A DNA stretch of 64,000 nt from Streptomyces sp. V3I8 (GCF_030817535.1 NZ_JAUSZL010000002.1:8494001-8558000), one strand, 5' to 3'. Counted from the first letter of the stretch, positions 7,890 through 16,756 are shown. The notes: a model not told the origin generated them from the letters alone. Numbers and translations: made by a program.

Positions 7890-8651
7890 TCACACCTCCG
7901 GGTAGGGGCGTCCGGGCGCACGGTCCGGGGGCGTGCCCACGGACGGCGGCGTCTGCGGCACGGCCGGGACCACCGGCGGCTCCTGCACGCTCACCGGCGG
8001 CGGGGTCTGCGCGGCATCCACCGGTGCGGGCTCCTGCGGGACGCCCACCGGCGGCCCCGACGGCAGCGGCCTGTAGCCCGTCCCGGAGAGACCCGTCTGC
8101 TGTTCCGCCGTCGTGTCGGACCCGGAGGACCCGGAGGGCCCCGTGCCGGAGGACTCGTTCGCCTTGCTCGCCACCTTCGCGAGACGGCCCACGGCCAGCC
8201 CTGCCAGCAGCGCGCCGCCGAGGAAGGCCCCGGGGCGCCGGCGGGCGAAACTCTGCAGGTCGGAGACCACACCCTCGGCGCCCTGCTTCTGCAGGTAGTC
8301 GGCCGCGCGGTGCCCGCTGTCGGCGGCATGCGCGGCCAGGCCGCGGGCGGGGGAGTCGTTCTGGGCGTTCTCCGCCAGTCCTGCCAGGTCGTCCGCCCAC
8401 TGACGCAGCGCGTCGGCCGCCCGGGTGGTCTGTCCCTCGACCTCGTTCAGAGCGCGTTCCCGCAGGTCGCGCACGACCGTGCCCACCTGCTGCCGCGCCT
8501 CGCCGACCACGGCCCTGGCCTGGTCGGCGGCGGTACCGGCGGCCTCGCCCGCGGCCTGCCTGGCCCGCTCGGCCGTCGCCGTCGCCTCTGCCCTGGCCGT
8601 CTCGCCGGTTTGCTGCACCCTTCCGGTGTCGCCCTGTACGGACTCGCTCAT
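7890..8651 (-). CDS. Ala/Gln-rich helical protein, first gene of membrane operon
   Basis: A 253-aa protein. Residues 1-130 are repetitive Ala/Glu/Arg/Gln-rich helix (apolipophorin-like), then comes RRPGAFLGGALLAGLAVGRLAK, a probable single membrane segment, and a Pro/Thr/Ser-rich disordered tail of about 80 residues. No enzyme motif is seen. The ATG at 8651 has GGAGGGG upstream. The gene is co-directional and nearly contiguous with the holin-X-like and DUF3618 genes; all three look like membrane-surface structural proteins that work together. Similar trios are common in Streptomyces, to my knowledge without assigned function. Confidence 0.78.
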   Translation of the reverse strand: MSESVQGDTGRVQQTGETARAEATATAERARQAAGEAAGTAADQARAVVGEARQQVGTVVRDLRERALNEVEGQTTRAADALRQWADDLAGLAENAQNDSPARGLAAHAADSGHRAADYLQKQGAEGVVSDLQSFARRRPGAFLGGALLAGLAVGRLAKVASKANESSGTGPSGSSGSDTTAEQQTGLSGTGYRPLPSGPPVGVPQEPAPVDAAQTPPPVSVQEPPVVPAVPQTPPSVGTPPDRAPGRPYPEV

Positions 8652-8831
8652 CAGCCCCTCCTCCTCACATCTGCGACATTCCCTCACTCACGTCCACGGA
8701 AGCCGTCTGCCGTCGTGTCCGGCGTCCTGCACCGTGTCCGCGCTGACAAGGGCTTCCGCACGAGTGGCTGCTCAGCGGGATTCCACACATGTACGAGGCC
8801 GGAGAACTCGGTCTTTTGCGACGCGGCCCGG

Positions 8832-10109
8832 TCACCGCTGCCCTTCGCAGGGGGACCGGGGCACGTGAACGGCCAGGACGGCGGTGTCGTCGTCCACACC
8901 GGTGCCGAAGGTGTCGAGCAATTCACGGATCGCGTCGACCGTGCCCGACGCGGTGGCGGGCGCGAGCCGGCGGACGAAGTCGAGCAGGGCGTCGTCGCCG
9001 TAACGGTCCCCGCCGTCCAGGCCGGCGTGGACATGGGCCTCGGTGAGTCCGTCGGTGTGCAGCAGCAGGGTGTCACCGGGCAGCAGATGGACCGCGTTGG
9101 TGCCGATGTGGGCGTCGGCCAGGACACCGATGAGCTGTCCGCCGGGGGTGGGGAGGTACGTGGTGGTGCCGTCGGCGCACATCAGCAGGGCGGGAGGATG
9201 GCCGCCGCTGGCCAGGGTGATGTGGAAGCCGCCCTGTTCCCGGTCGGGAGTGAGCAGACCGAAGACGACGGTGCAGAAGCGGGGATCGGCGCCGTTGTAC
9301 TCGTGGTTCAGGACCGTGTTGAGATTGCCGAGGACCGCGACGGGATCGGGGTCGTACACGGCGGCGGCCCGCAGGGTGTAGCGGGCCAGGGAGGTGACGG
9401 CAGCGGCGGCGGCGCCCTTGCCGCACACATCGCCCAGGAAGAGCCCCCAGGCGCCGCCGGCCAGGGGGAAGAGGTCGTAGAAGTCGCCGCCGACCTCGTC
9501 GACGGACGCGATGTGGTAGTACGCGGAGACATCCAGGCCGGGCACGTTGGCCAGGGCCGGCGGCAGCAGCGTTCGCTGCAGGGTGGTGGCCAGGCGCCGC
9601 AGGCGCTCGCGCTCCTGCTCGGCCGCCTTGCGGGCGCGCAGCAGTTCGGTCTCGTAGGCGCGGCGGTCGCGGGCGTCGAAGAGGGTGGTGCGGATCAGCA
9701 GGGGCCGTCCGTCGGCGCCCGTCCGTACCGCCGAGGTGACCAGGACCGGCAGGCGGGAGCCGTCGGCGGCCCTGAGCTCCAGGGCGATGCCACTGACCTC
9801 GCCCTGCATCCTCAGCAGCGGGGCGAAGTGGGTCTCGTGGTAGAGCCGTCCCCCGGCGGTCAGCAGGTCGGAGAAGTACCTGCGGCCCAGAAGGTCGTCG
9901 CGTCCGTAGCCGAGCCAGTCCAGCAGGGTCGTGTTGACCTTGGCGATCCGGCCGTCCAGCAGGGTGGACAGGTATCCGCAGGGCGCGTGTTCGTACAGGT
10001 CCTCGGCGCTGTCCTCCAGCAGTGCGGAGAACTGGATCCGCTCGTCGTCGCTCAGTCCGTCGTCGTCACCCCTCGGCCCGTCCGTCTCCCCCGCGCCGGT
10101 CCCGCGCAT
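8832..10109 (-). CDS. rsbP: PAS-domain PP2C (SpoIIE/RsbU-type) phosphatase, RsbP-like
   Basis: A 425-aa protein. Residues about 25-150 form a PAS domain (EHAPCGYLSTLLDGRIAKVN through LFDARDRR), followed by a charged coiled coil (ELLRARKAAEQERERLRRLA) and a PP2C phosphatase domain with VGGDFYDLF, LGDVCGKGA, GGHPPALL, HTDGLTEA and DDDTAVLAV. The metal-binding aspartates are intact. The order PAS-coil-PP2C is that of Bacillus RsbP, which dephosphorylates an anti-anti-sigma factor. Its ATG overlaps the TGA of the upstream RsbQ-like gene (TGATG), so the two are translationally coupled. The cognate STAS protein is not in the window. Confidence 0.85.
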   Translation of the reverse strand: MRGTGAGETDGPRGDDDGLSDDERIQFSALLEDSAEDLYEHAPCGYLSTLLDGRIAKVNTTLLDWLGYGRDDLLGRRYFSDLLTAGGRLYHETHFAPLLRMQGEVSGIALELRAADGSRLPVLVTSAVRTGADGRPLLIRTTLFDARDRRAYETELLRARKAAEQERERLRRLATTLQRTLLPPALANVPGLDVSAYYHIASVDEVGGDFYDLFPLAGGAWGLFLGDVCGKGAAAAAVTSLARYTLRAAAVYDPDPVAVLGNLNTVLNHEYNGADPRFCTVVFGLLTPDREQGGFHITLASGGHPPALLMCADGTTTYLPTPGGQLIGVLADAHIGTNAVHLLPGDTLLLHTDGLTEAHVHAGLDGGDRYGDDALLDFVRRLAPATASGTVDAIRELLDTFGTGVDDDTAVLAVHVPRSPCEGQR

Positions 10110-10927
10110 CAGCCGAGCGCTTTCACGAACGAGGCGATCGCCGCCGTGGTCTCCTCGGGAGCGGCGAGCTGCGGGCAGTGGCCGGTGGCGTTCAGGGTGA
10201 CCAGACGGCTCCCCGGGATCCGCGCGTGCACGAACTCCCCGACTTCGCGGGGAGCGATCGCGTCACTGGAGCACTGCGCCACCAAGGTGGGCACCCGGAC
10301 CTGAGCGAGATCCTCGCGGTTGTCGGACAGGAACGTCACCCGGGCGAAGACCCGGGCGATGTCGGGATCGGTGCGGCAGAAGCTGTTGGTCAGCTCCATG
10401 CCCAGTTCCGGCCGCTCCGGATTGCCCATGATCACCGGCGCCATGGCGCCCGACCAGCCCAGATAGTTCGCGTCCAGCGATCCGAGCAGCTCATCGATGT
10501 CCTCGGCGTCGAACCCGCCGCGGTAACCGGTCTCCGGGTCGTCGACGAAACAGGGCGAGGGCGCCAGCAGCACCAGCCCGGCGAACAGCGCGGGCTCCCG
10601 GACGGCGGCCACCACACCCATCATCGCGCTCACGGAGTGCCCCACGAACGTCACGGGGCCCAGCGCCAGGTCCCGGCACAGCTCCAGCACGTCCTCGGTG
10701 TAGCCCTCCAGCGTCGAGTACCGGCCCGGATGCCACGCGGAGAGGTCCGAGTTCCCCGCGCCCACGTGGTCGAAGAGCACGACGGTGAAGTCGCGCTCCA
10801 GCGCCGGTGCCACCAGACGCCACAGGTTCTGGTCGCACCCGAACCCGTGCGCCAGCACCACGACGGGTCCCGCGGACCGCCCGGTCACCGTCACATGGTT
10901 CCTGCGTCGCACGTCCATGTGAATCAT
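10109..10927 (-). CDS. rsbQ: RsbQ-like alpha/beta hydrolase (signal receptor)
   Basis: A 272-aa alpha/beta hydrolase of the RsbQ/KAI2/D14 type. As I recall Bacillus RsbQ, the match is close throughout: RRNHVTVTG, AHGFGCDQNLWRLVAPALE, LFDHVGAGNSDL, the nucleophile GHSVSA (Ser98), LLAPSPCFVDDP, NYLGWSGAMAPVIMG and the histidine block ATGHCPQL. In Bacillus, RsbQ supplies or senses a small hydrophobic molecule that activates RsbP in energy stress. Overlap with the RsbP-like gene strongly supports the assignment. Start codons at 10927 and 10918 are both possible; neither has a good ribosome site. Confidence 0.88.
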   Translation of the reverse strand: MIHMDVRRRNHVTVTGRSAGPVVVLAHGFGCDQNLWRLVAPALERDFTVVLFDHVGAGNSDLSAWHPGRYSTLEGYTEDVLELCRDLALGPVTFVGHSVSAMMGVVAAVREPALFAGLVLLAPSPCFVDDPETGYRGGFDAEDIDELLGSLDANYLGWSGAMAPVIMGNPERPELGMELTNSFCRTDPDIARVFARVTFLSDNREDLAQVRVPTLVAQCSSDAIAPREVGEFVHARIPGSRLVTLNATGHCPQLAAPEETTAAIASFVKALG

Positions 10928-11063
10928 CGTCGCAGACCGATCGCCGCCCAACCGGACCGAGCGGCGGTGCGGTCCGGCACCGGGCGCCCGTCCGGCGGGT
11001 CGAAAACCCCTGCCCCGGGCGGCCCCGTACGCCCTACGCTGACGCTCGCCGCCCTGGCCGACC

Positions 11064-11099
11064 GAGCCGTCCGAGCCGTCCCAGCCGTCCCAGCCGTCC
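11064..11099. repeat. 9-bp tandem repeat, four copies
   Basis: Four contiguous units: GAGCCGTCC twice, then CAGCCGTCC twice. They end 15 bp before the pepN start, just upstream of its GAGGGAG ribosome site. They would lie in the leader mRNA. Confidence 0.85.
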
Positions 11100-11114
11100 G
11101 ACGAGGGAGAACGC

Positions 11115-13556
11115 ATGGAGATCCGGAGCCTGACCCGTACCGAGGCCGAGCGCCGCGCCGCACTGCTCACGGTCGAGCGGTACGACGTGGACATCGACCT
11201 CACCGGCCTGCCCGGCGGGCCGGAGGTGCGGTGCGTCTCCACCGTGACGTTCAGCTGCCGCGAACCCGGCGCGGAGACCTTCGTGGACTGCGCGGCACAG
11301 GTCGTGGCCGCGACCCTGAACGGCACGCCCCTGACCCCCGGCGCGGACGGCCGCATACCGCTGCCCGCGCTCGCCGCCCACAACGTGCTGCGCGTGGAGA
11401 GCGTCCAGGCGCAGACGGCCACGGGCGGGGGTGTGCACAAGGCGACCGATCCCGCGGACGGCGAGGTCTACGTCTGGATGAGCTTCGAACCCGACGAGGC
11501 CCGGTTCGTCTGGGCGTGCTTCGACCAGCCCGACCTCAAGGCCCCGCACGCCTTCACGGTCACCGCCCCGGCCGGCTGGACCGTCACCGGCAATTCCGGC
11601 GACCCGGTCGTCGAGGAGCTGGACGCGGCCCGCCGCTGGACCTTCCCCGACACCCCGCGGCTGTCCGTGTACAACACCGTCGTCAACGCGGGCCCCTTCC
11701 ACGAGATCCGCCGCGAGAGCGACGGCCACGACCTGGGCCTGTTCGCCCGGCGCTCCCTTGCCGCGGTCCTCGAACGGGACGCCGACGAGATCTTCACCCT
11801 CACCCGCCAGGGCCTCGCCTTCTTCGGCGAGGCCTTCGCGATGCCGTTCCCGCAGACCGGGTACGACCAGGTGTTCGTCCCGGAGTTCGGCGGTGCGATG
11901 GAGAACTACGGCTGCGTGACCTGGTCGGACGTGTTCCTGCGGCGGGCCGAGCCGACGCCCGCCGAGCGCGAGGTGTTCGCCAGGGTGCTCCTGCACGAGA
12001 TGGCGCACATGTGGTTCGGCAACATCGTCACCATGCGCTGGTGGGACGACCTCTGGCTGAACGAGGCCTTCGCCGAGTTCGCCTGCCACTGGGCCGCCGA
12101 GCGGGCCACCCGGTACACCGACGCGTGGGCCGCCCACCTGGCGAGCGACAAGCTCAAGGCCTACCTCTCCGACCAGGGGCCCGCGTCGCACCCGATCCAC
12201 CAGCCCATTCACGATGTCGCCCAGGCCGCGTCGATCTTCGACAACATCACCTACCCCAAGGGCGCCTCCGTCCTCCAGCAGCTCATGACGTACGTCGGCG
12301 AGGAGTGCTTCAGGGCCGGCATGACCGCCTACTTCGCCCGGCACGCGTGGGGCAGCGCCACGCTCCAGGACCTGATCGACGCGCTCTCCGAGGCGAGCGG
12401 ACGGGATCTGGATGCCTGGCGCACGGCCTGGCTCGCGACGGCGGGAACGGACCGTTTCTCCCTGGAGCGCGACGGGGACACCGTCACCCTGGTGGCCGCC
12501 GGCACCGCCCGGCCGCAGGTGCTGGCGGTGGGCGCGTACGGCAGGAAGGGCGCGGCCCTGGAACGTACGGCGCTGGTACGCGTCGAGGTGACGGGGCCCC
12601 GCACCCCGGTCACCGGCCTGCCGCCCGAGGCCGACACCGCCGTCCTGCTGATCAACGACGAGGACCTGACCTTCGCGACGACCCGGCCCGACCCCGCGGC
12701 CAGGGACGCCTTCTTCCGGTCGGCGGCGCAGCTGCCCACGGCGATCTCCCGCGGTGTGGCCATGGCGACCGTGTGGGACATGCTGACCACCGGTGAGGCG
12801 ACGGCGGCGGAGGCCGGGCGGTCCCTCACCGCCGTGCTCGCCGCCGAGACGTCCGACGCCGTCATCGAGCCCTGTCTGACCCTCGCCTCGGACATCGCCG
12901 AACAGTGGGCGCCGGACGCCGAGCGCGCCGCACTGACGGCTGCGGTGGCGGCGGCCTGCCGGCACCTGGCCGCCGACCCGGGCCGCCGCCGGGTCGCCCT
13001 GCGCGGCCTGGCCCGCACCGCCACCGGCCCGGACGACCTGACCTGGCTGCGCGAGCAGGCGGGCGACGACGTGGACCTGCGCTGGCGCGCGCTGGTCCGC
13101 GCGGCGGAACTGGGCGAGGACACCGGGGCGGAGACCGCCGCACTCCTGGCACGCGACCCGGACCCCGACGCCCGGGTGCGGGCCCTCACGGTACGGGCCG
13201 CGCTGCCGGACCCCGCCGCGAAGGCGGAGGTCTGGCAGCGGCTGGCGGTGGACCGCGAGGTCCCCGTCAGCTCGGTCGGCCAGGTGGCGGCGGCGTTCTG
13301 GCGCCCCGGCCAGGAAGCCCTCCTCGCGCCGTACGCCGAGCGGTACCTGGAGCTGGTCCCGGGGCTGCACCGGGGCGGAATGATCCCGGCGATGGTCTTC
13401 GGCGGCCGGCTCTTCCCGCTGTACGCCATCGGCCCGGCCTACCTCGACGAGGTCCAGGAGGCCGCCCGCGAGGCGGCCCCGGTGGTCCGCACCACCCTCC
13501 TGGAACACTCGGACACGGTACGGCGAATGCTCGCCTCCCGTACCCGGACGGCCTGA
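11115..13556 (+). CDS. pepN: Aminopeptidase N (M1 zinc metallopeptidase)
   Basis: An 813-aa M1 aminopeptidase. EFGGAMENYG carries the GAMEN substrate motif, and HEMAHMWFGN with WLNEAFAEF supply the zinc ligands His294, His298 and Glu317. An N-terminal beta-saddle precedes these and a long C-terminal helical ERAP1-like domain follows (from about residue 530). It removes neutral and basic N-terminal residues from peptides in the cytoplasm; no signal peptide is present. Its length is close to the roughly 850 aa of Streptomyces lividans PepN. The ATG at 11115 is preceded by GAGGGAGAA. It is divergent from the rsbQ-like gene. Confidence 0.95.
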   Translation: MEIRSLTRTEAERRAALLTVERYDVDIDLTGLPGGPEVRCVSTVTFSCREPGAETFVDCAAQVVAATLNGTPLTPGADGRIPLPALAAHNVLRVESVQAQTATGGGVHKATDPADGEVYVWMSFEPDEARFVWACFDQPDLKAPHAFTVTAPAGWTVTGNSGDPVVEELDAARRWTFPDTPRLSVYNTVVNAGPFHEIRRESDGHDLGLFARRSLAAVLERDADEIFTLTRQGLAFFGEAFAMPFPQTGYDQVFVPEFGGAMENYGCVTWSDVFLRRAEPTPAEREVFARVLLHEMAHMWFGNIVTMRWWDDLWLNEAFAEFACHWAAERATRYTDAWAAHLASDKLKAYLSDQGPASHPIHQPIHDVAQAASIFDNITYPKGASVLQQLMTYVGEECFRAGMTAYFARHAWGSATLQDLIDALSEASGRDLDAWRTAWLATAGTDRFSLERDGDTVTLVAAGTARPQVLAVGAYGRKGAALERTALVRVEVTGPRTPVTGLPPEADTAVLLINDEDLTFATTRPDPAARDAFFRSAAQLPTAISRGVAMATVWDMLTTGEATAAEAGRSLTAVLAAETSDAVIEPCLTLASDIAEQWAPDAERAALTAAVAAACRHLAADPGRRRVALRGLARTATGPDDLTWLREQAGDDVDLRWRALVRAAELGEDTGAETAALLARDPDPDARVRALTVRAALPDPAAKAEVWQRLAVDREVPVSSVGQVAAAFWRPGQEALLAPYAERYLELVPGLHRGGMIPAMVFGGRLFPLYAIGPAYLDEVQEAAREAAPVVRTTLLEHSDTVRRMLASRTRTA

Positions 13557-13563
13557 CCGCGGC

Positions 13564-13586
13564 GGCTGCGGGGCCGGCTCGCAGCC
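13564..13586 (+). terminator. Hairpin after pepN
   Basis: GGCTGCG (13564-13570) and CGCAGCC (13580-13586) form a 7-bp stem with a 9-nt loop, 8 bp past the pepN stop. Confidence 0.55.
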
Positions 13587-13685
13587 GGACGGGAACCAGG
13601 CGGTGGAGGACACTTCCTGTCCTGTACGTCGTCGAGACTCCTCCCGTCGGCGGTCACCGGGACCGCCCGATGCAAGGAGTCTCAC

Positions 13686-14102
13686 GTGTTCTCCGTCCTC
13701 GACGACATCAACTGGCCGGCTCTCGCGATCGCGGCGGTCGCGTCGTTCCTGATCGCCGGAGTGTGGTTCGCGGCCGTGATCGCCAAGCCGTACGCCGCCG
13801 CGCTCGGCCGGGCGGGCACACCGGCGCCCTCCCCGACGCCGGTCACCGTGGCGGGCCCGCTGGTGTGCACCCTCGTCACCGTCCTGACCAGCGCCGTTCT
13901 CGTCGAGGCGCTGGACATCACGGGCACCGGTGACGCGGTCGTCTTCGGGCTCCTCGTCGGCATCGGGTACCTCGGCGCGATGACCTTCCAGATCGCCATC
14001 AACCCGAACTTCCCGCGCCCGCTCTACTACGGACTCCTCAACGCGCCGTACTTCGTGCTCACCAGCGTGCTCACCAGTGTCGTCCTGGTCGCAATGCGCT
14101 AG
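13686..14102 (+). CDS. DUF1761 domain membrane protein
   Basis: A 138-aa protein with four hydrophobic helices: WPALAIAAVASFLIAGVWFA, GPLVCTLVTVLTSAVLVEAL, VVFGLLVGIGYLGAMTF and YFVLTSVLTSVVLVAM. The pattern W-F-A-x-x-x-A-K-P-Y in the first loop is typical of DUF1761. Function unknown. The GTG at 13686 has an AAGGAG site. Its TAG stop shares bases with the stop of the convergent MMPL gene (CTAG at 14099-14102). Confidence 0.85.
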   Translation: MFSVLDDINWPALAIAAVASFLIAGVWFAAVIAKPYAAALGRAGTPAPSPTPVTVAGPLVCTLVTVLTSAVLVEALDITGTGDAVVFGLLVGIGYLGAMTFQIAINPNFPRPLYYGLLNAPYFVLTSVLTSVVLVAMR

Positions 14103-16177
14103 TCCTCGCGACGTGCGAGGCGGCCCGGCCACCAGACGGCCGGGCCGATGTCCCGCACCAGCGCCGGCACCAGCAGCGAGCGTACGACGACGGTGTCGAG
14201 CAGGACGCCGAAGGCGACGATGAAGGCGATCTGCGCGAGGAACGCGAGCGGGATGACGATCAGCGCCGCGAAGGTGGCGGCCAGCACCACACCGGCCGAC
14301 GTGATCACGCCGCCGGTCGCGATCAGACCGTGCAGCATCCCCTGCCGTGTGCCCAGGCGCAGCGTCTCCTCGCGTACACGTGACATGAGGAAGATGTTGT
14401 AGTCGACGCCGAGGGCGACGAGGAACACGAAGCCGTACAGCGGCACCGAGGCGTCCGTGCCCGAGAAGCCGAAGCCGTGCTGGAACACCAGGCCCGCGAC
14501 ACCGAGTGTCGCCAGGTAGTTCAGTGCCACGGTGGCGACCAGGAGCACGGGCAGCAGGAGGCAGCGGAGCAGGGCGACGAGGATGACCAGGATGATCGCG
14601 AGGACGACCGGGATGATCAGGGTCCGGTCGTGCTCCGCGGTGCGCTGGGTGTCGTACTGCTGGGCGGAGTAGCCGCCGACCAGCGCGTTCGCGCCGGTGG
14701 CGTGCAGCCGGTCGCGCAGTTCCCGCACCGTGCTCCTGGCCGAGTCGGTGTCCGGCGCGGCGGTGAGGACGGCGTCGACGCGCACCCGGCCGTCCACCAC
14801 CAGCGGCTCCCCGCCCGGCCGGCCGGACTCCGTCACCGCCTGTGCCCCGGACACCCCGTCCGTCGCCGCCGCGACCCGGGTGACCTCGGCACGCCGGTCC
14901 GCGTCGGCGATGATCACGACCGGCTGGCCGGAGCCGCCGGGAAAGTGCTTGCCCAGGGTCTCCTGGGCCGCGACGGACGGCGCGTCGTTGACGAAGAGCT
15001 CGTCGAGCGGCACCCCCTTCGACTGCAGCGCGGGGAAGAACGCGGCTCCCGCCACGAGTACGGCGACGGTGATCATCCACAGCTGCCGGGGGCGCGTGTC
15101 GACCCAGTGGGCGACGCGCCGCCAGATGCCGTGCCCGCCCGTCTCGGCGTCGGCCGACCGGGGCTTCGCGGGCCAGAAGGCCGCCTTGCCCAGGAGGGCG
15201 AGCACCGCCGGCAGGAACGTCAGGGTCGTCAGCACCGCGCACACGATGCCGATCGCTCCAACGGGGCCCAGCGCCCTGTTGTTGGTCAGATCGCTGAGCA
15301 GCAGGGCGAGGAGTCCCAGGGCCACGGTCGCGGCACTGGCGGTGATCGCGCCGAAGGACTCGCGCAGCGCCGCCCCGGCCGCCTGGACCCGGTCGCCGCT
15401 GCGGGCCAGTTCCTCGCGGAAGCGGGCGGTCAGCAGCAGGGCGTAGTCGGTGGCGGCGCCGATCACGAGGATCGACAGGATGCCCTGCACCTGGCCGTCC
15501 ACGCGCACGATGTCGTGGTCGGCCAGCACGTAGACGAGGGCACAGGCGACGCCCAGCGCGAACACCGCACTGATGATGATCGTGAACGGGAGCAGGACAC
15601 TGCGGTAGACCAGCAGCAGGATGACCAGGACCGCCGCCAGGGCCACGCCCAGCAGGATTCCGTCGATGCCCGCGAAGGCCTCGCCGAGGTCGCCCTGGGT
15701 GGCCGCGGGGCCGGCGATCTGGACGCGGGTGCCGGACACGTCACCGGCGGCCTGCCGCAGTTCGTCGAGCACCTCGGTGAGCCGCTCGCCCAGTTCCGGG
15801 CTCAGGGGGACCACGCCCTCCAGGGCGGCCCCGTCCTTCGAGCGCAGGGCCGGTGAGGGCGTGCCGTCCACACCTTCGACGTCGGCGAGCGACTTCAGGA
15901 CCCGGGTGGCGTCGTCCTGCTGGGCCGTGGAGACCTTCCCGCCGCCGTCGGCGGTCCAGACGAGGATCGCGGGCAGCGTCTCCTGCTGGTCGAACGCCTT
16001 CTGCTCCTCGATGACCTCGGTGGACTCCGCATTCCGCGGCAGGAACGCGGCCTGGTCGTTGGTGGACACCTCGCCGAGCTTCCCGGCGTAGGAGCCGAAC
16101 GCTCCGCCGAGACCGAGCCAGACGACGACGAGGACGAGGGGGACCAGCCATCGGGCCGGTCGGCGCACGGTGTTCAT
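14099..16177 (-). CDS. MMPL family RND-type transporter
   Basis: A 692-aa membrane protein. An N-terminal helix (WLVPLVLVVVWLGLGGAF) is followed by a large extracytoplasmic domain, five helices, a second extracytoplasmic domain and five more helices. Landmarks are YRSVLLPFTIIISAVFALGV, GAATDYALLLTARFREEL and later VALGVDYNIFLMSRVREE, both carrying the (A/V)DY motif that forms the proton relay in MMPL/RND pumps. It exports lipids or hydrophobic drugs. The ATG at 16177 follows GGGAAG. The divergent MarR gene and its operator 90 bp away suggest ligand-induced expression. Confidence 0.92.
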   Translation of the reverse strand: MNTVRRPARWLVPLVLVVVWLGLGGAFGSYAGKLGEVSTNDQAAFLPRNAESTEVIEEQKAFDQQETLPAILVWTADGGGKVSTAQQDDATRVLKSLADVEGVDGTPSPALRSKDGAALEGVVPLSPELGERLTEVLDELRQAAGDVSGTRVQIAGPAATQGDLGEAFAGIDGILLGVALAAVLVILLLVYRSVLLPFTIIISAVFALGVACALVYVLADHDIVRVDGQVQGILSILVIGAATDYALLLTARFREELARSGDRVQAAGAALRESFGAITASAATVALGLLALLLSDLTNNRALGPVGAIGIVCAVLTTLTFLPAVLALLGKAAFWPAKPRSADAETGGHGIWRRVAHWVDTRPRQLWMITVAVLVAGAAFFPALQSKGVPLDELFVNDAPSVAAQETLGKHFPGGSGQPVVIIADADRRAEVTRVAAATDGVSGAQAVTESGRPGGEPLVVDGRVRVDAVLTAAPDTDSARSTVRELRDRLHATGANALVGGYSAQQYDTQRTAEHDRTLIIPVVLAIILVILVALLRCLLLPVLLVATVALNYLATLGVAGLVFQHGFGFSGTDASVPLYGFVFLVALGVDYNIFLMSRVREETLRLGTRQGMLHGLIATGGVITSAGVVLAATFAALIVIPLAFLAQIAFIVAFGVLLDTVVVRSLLVPALVRDIGPAVWWPGRLARRED

Positions 16178-16213
16178 TGACTTCCCAACGGACGTAGGCG
16201 GACACCGACAAAG

Positions 16214-16253
16214 GTATCTCAAAGAGAAAGTATCTCAATCATCGAGAGATACT
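16214..16253. promoter_or_regulatory. MarR operator region
   Basis: AGTATCTC (16229-16236) and GAGATACT (16246-16253) form an inverted repeat with a 9-bp centre. A direct copy of GTATCTCAA lies 16 bp upstream at 16214-16222. The cluster lies between the MMPL and MarR starts, ending 12 bp before the MarR ATG. It probably represses both. Confidence 0.65.
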
Positions 16254-16264
16254 ATCCTTGTGTC

Positions 16265-16756
16265 ATGCAGCCAAAGAGTTCGGAGAGCCTCGACGGCCCC
16301 GACAGCGACCTCCAGGCCTACGCCGTCCTGCTGCGCACGCTGAACAGTGAGTTCAACCGCATCGCCCACTCGTTTGCCCAGGCCCACGCACTGCACTCCA
16401 CCGACGTCCACGCCCTGGCCGCGATCCTGGACGCGTCGGCGACCGACGGCGAGCCGATGACCCCCTCCCGGCTGCGGGAGCGGCTGAACCTCACCTCGGG
16501 CGCCGTCACCGCCTGTCTGGACAGGCTGGAGCGCGCCGGGCACATCAGCCGCACCCGCGAGAGCGCCGACCGCAGGGTCGTCCACCTCTCCTACAACGCC
16601 GGTGCCCGCGTGCTCGCCCGCGAGTACTTCAGCCCGCTGGCGCGGAGCACGGAGGCGGCGCGGCAGAAGTTCACCCCCGAGCAGCGCGAGACGATCGCGG
16701 ACTTCCTGCGCGCCCTGAACCGGGAGCTGGCCGACGAGCTGTACAACGGGCGCTGA
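16265..16756 (+). CDS. MarR-family transcriptional regulator
   Basis: A 163-aa MarR protein. The winged-helix core reads MTPSRLRERLNLTSGAVTAC then LDRLERAGHISRTRESADRR, the diagnostic DxR wing, flanked by N- and C-terminal dimer helices. It is divergent from the MMPL transporter, with a cluster of GTATCTC repeats between them, so it is the likely local repressor released by a phenolic or lipophilic ligand. The ATG at 16265 begins the only full-length frame. It is convergent with DUF4383, 12 bp away. Confidence 0.9.
   Translation: MQPKSSESLDGPDSDLQAYAVLLRTLNSEFNRIAHSFAQAHALHSTDVHALAAILDASATDGEPMTPSRLRERLNLTSGAVTACLDRLERAGHISRTRESADRRVVHLSYNAGARVLAREYFSPLARSTEAARQKFTPEQRETIADFLRALNRELADELYNGR

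Noticed and set aside
8310..10304. Long plus-strand frame opposite the phosphatase and hydrolase
   Set aside because: The minus-strand PP2C and RsbQ-like motifs are unambiguous; the opposite frame is a Gly/Val/Gln-rich shadow.
11034..15242. A 1402-codon open frame on the minus strand across pepN and the MMPL gene
   Set aside because: It is antisense to genes with clear catalytic motifs, is Arg/Gly/Asp-rich nonsense, and exists only because stop codons are rare in high-GC DNA.
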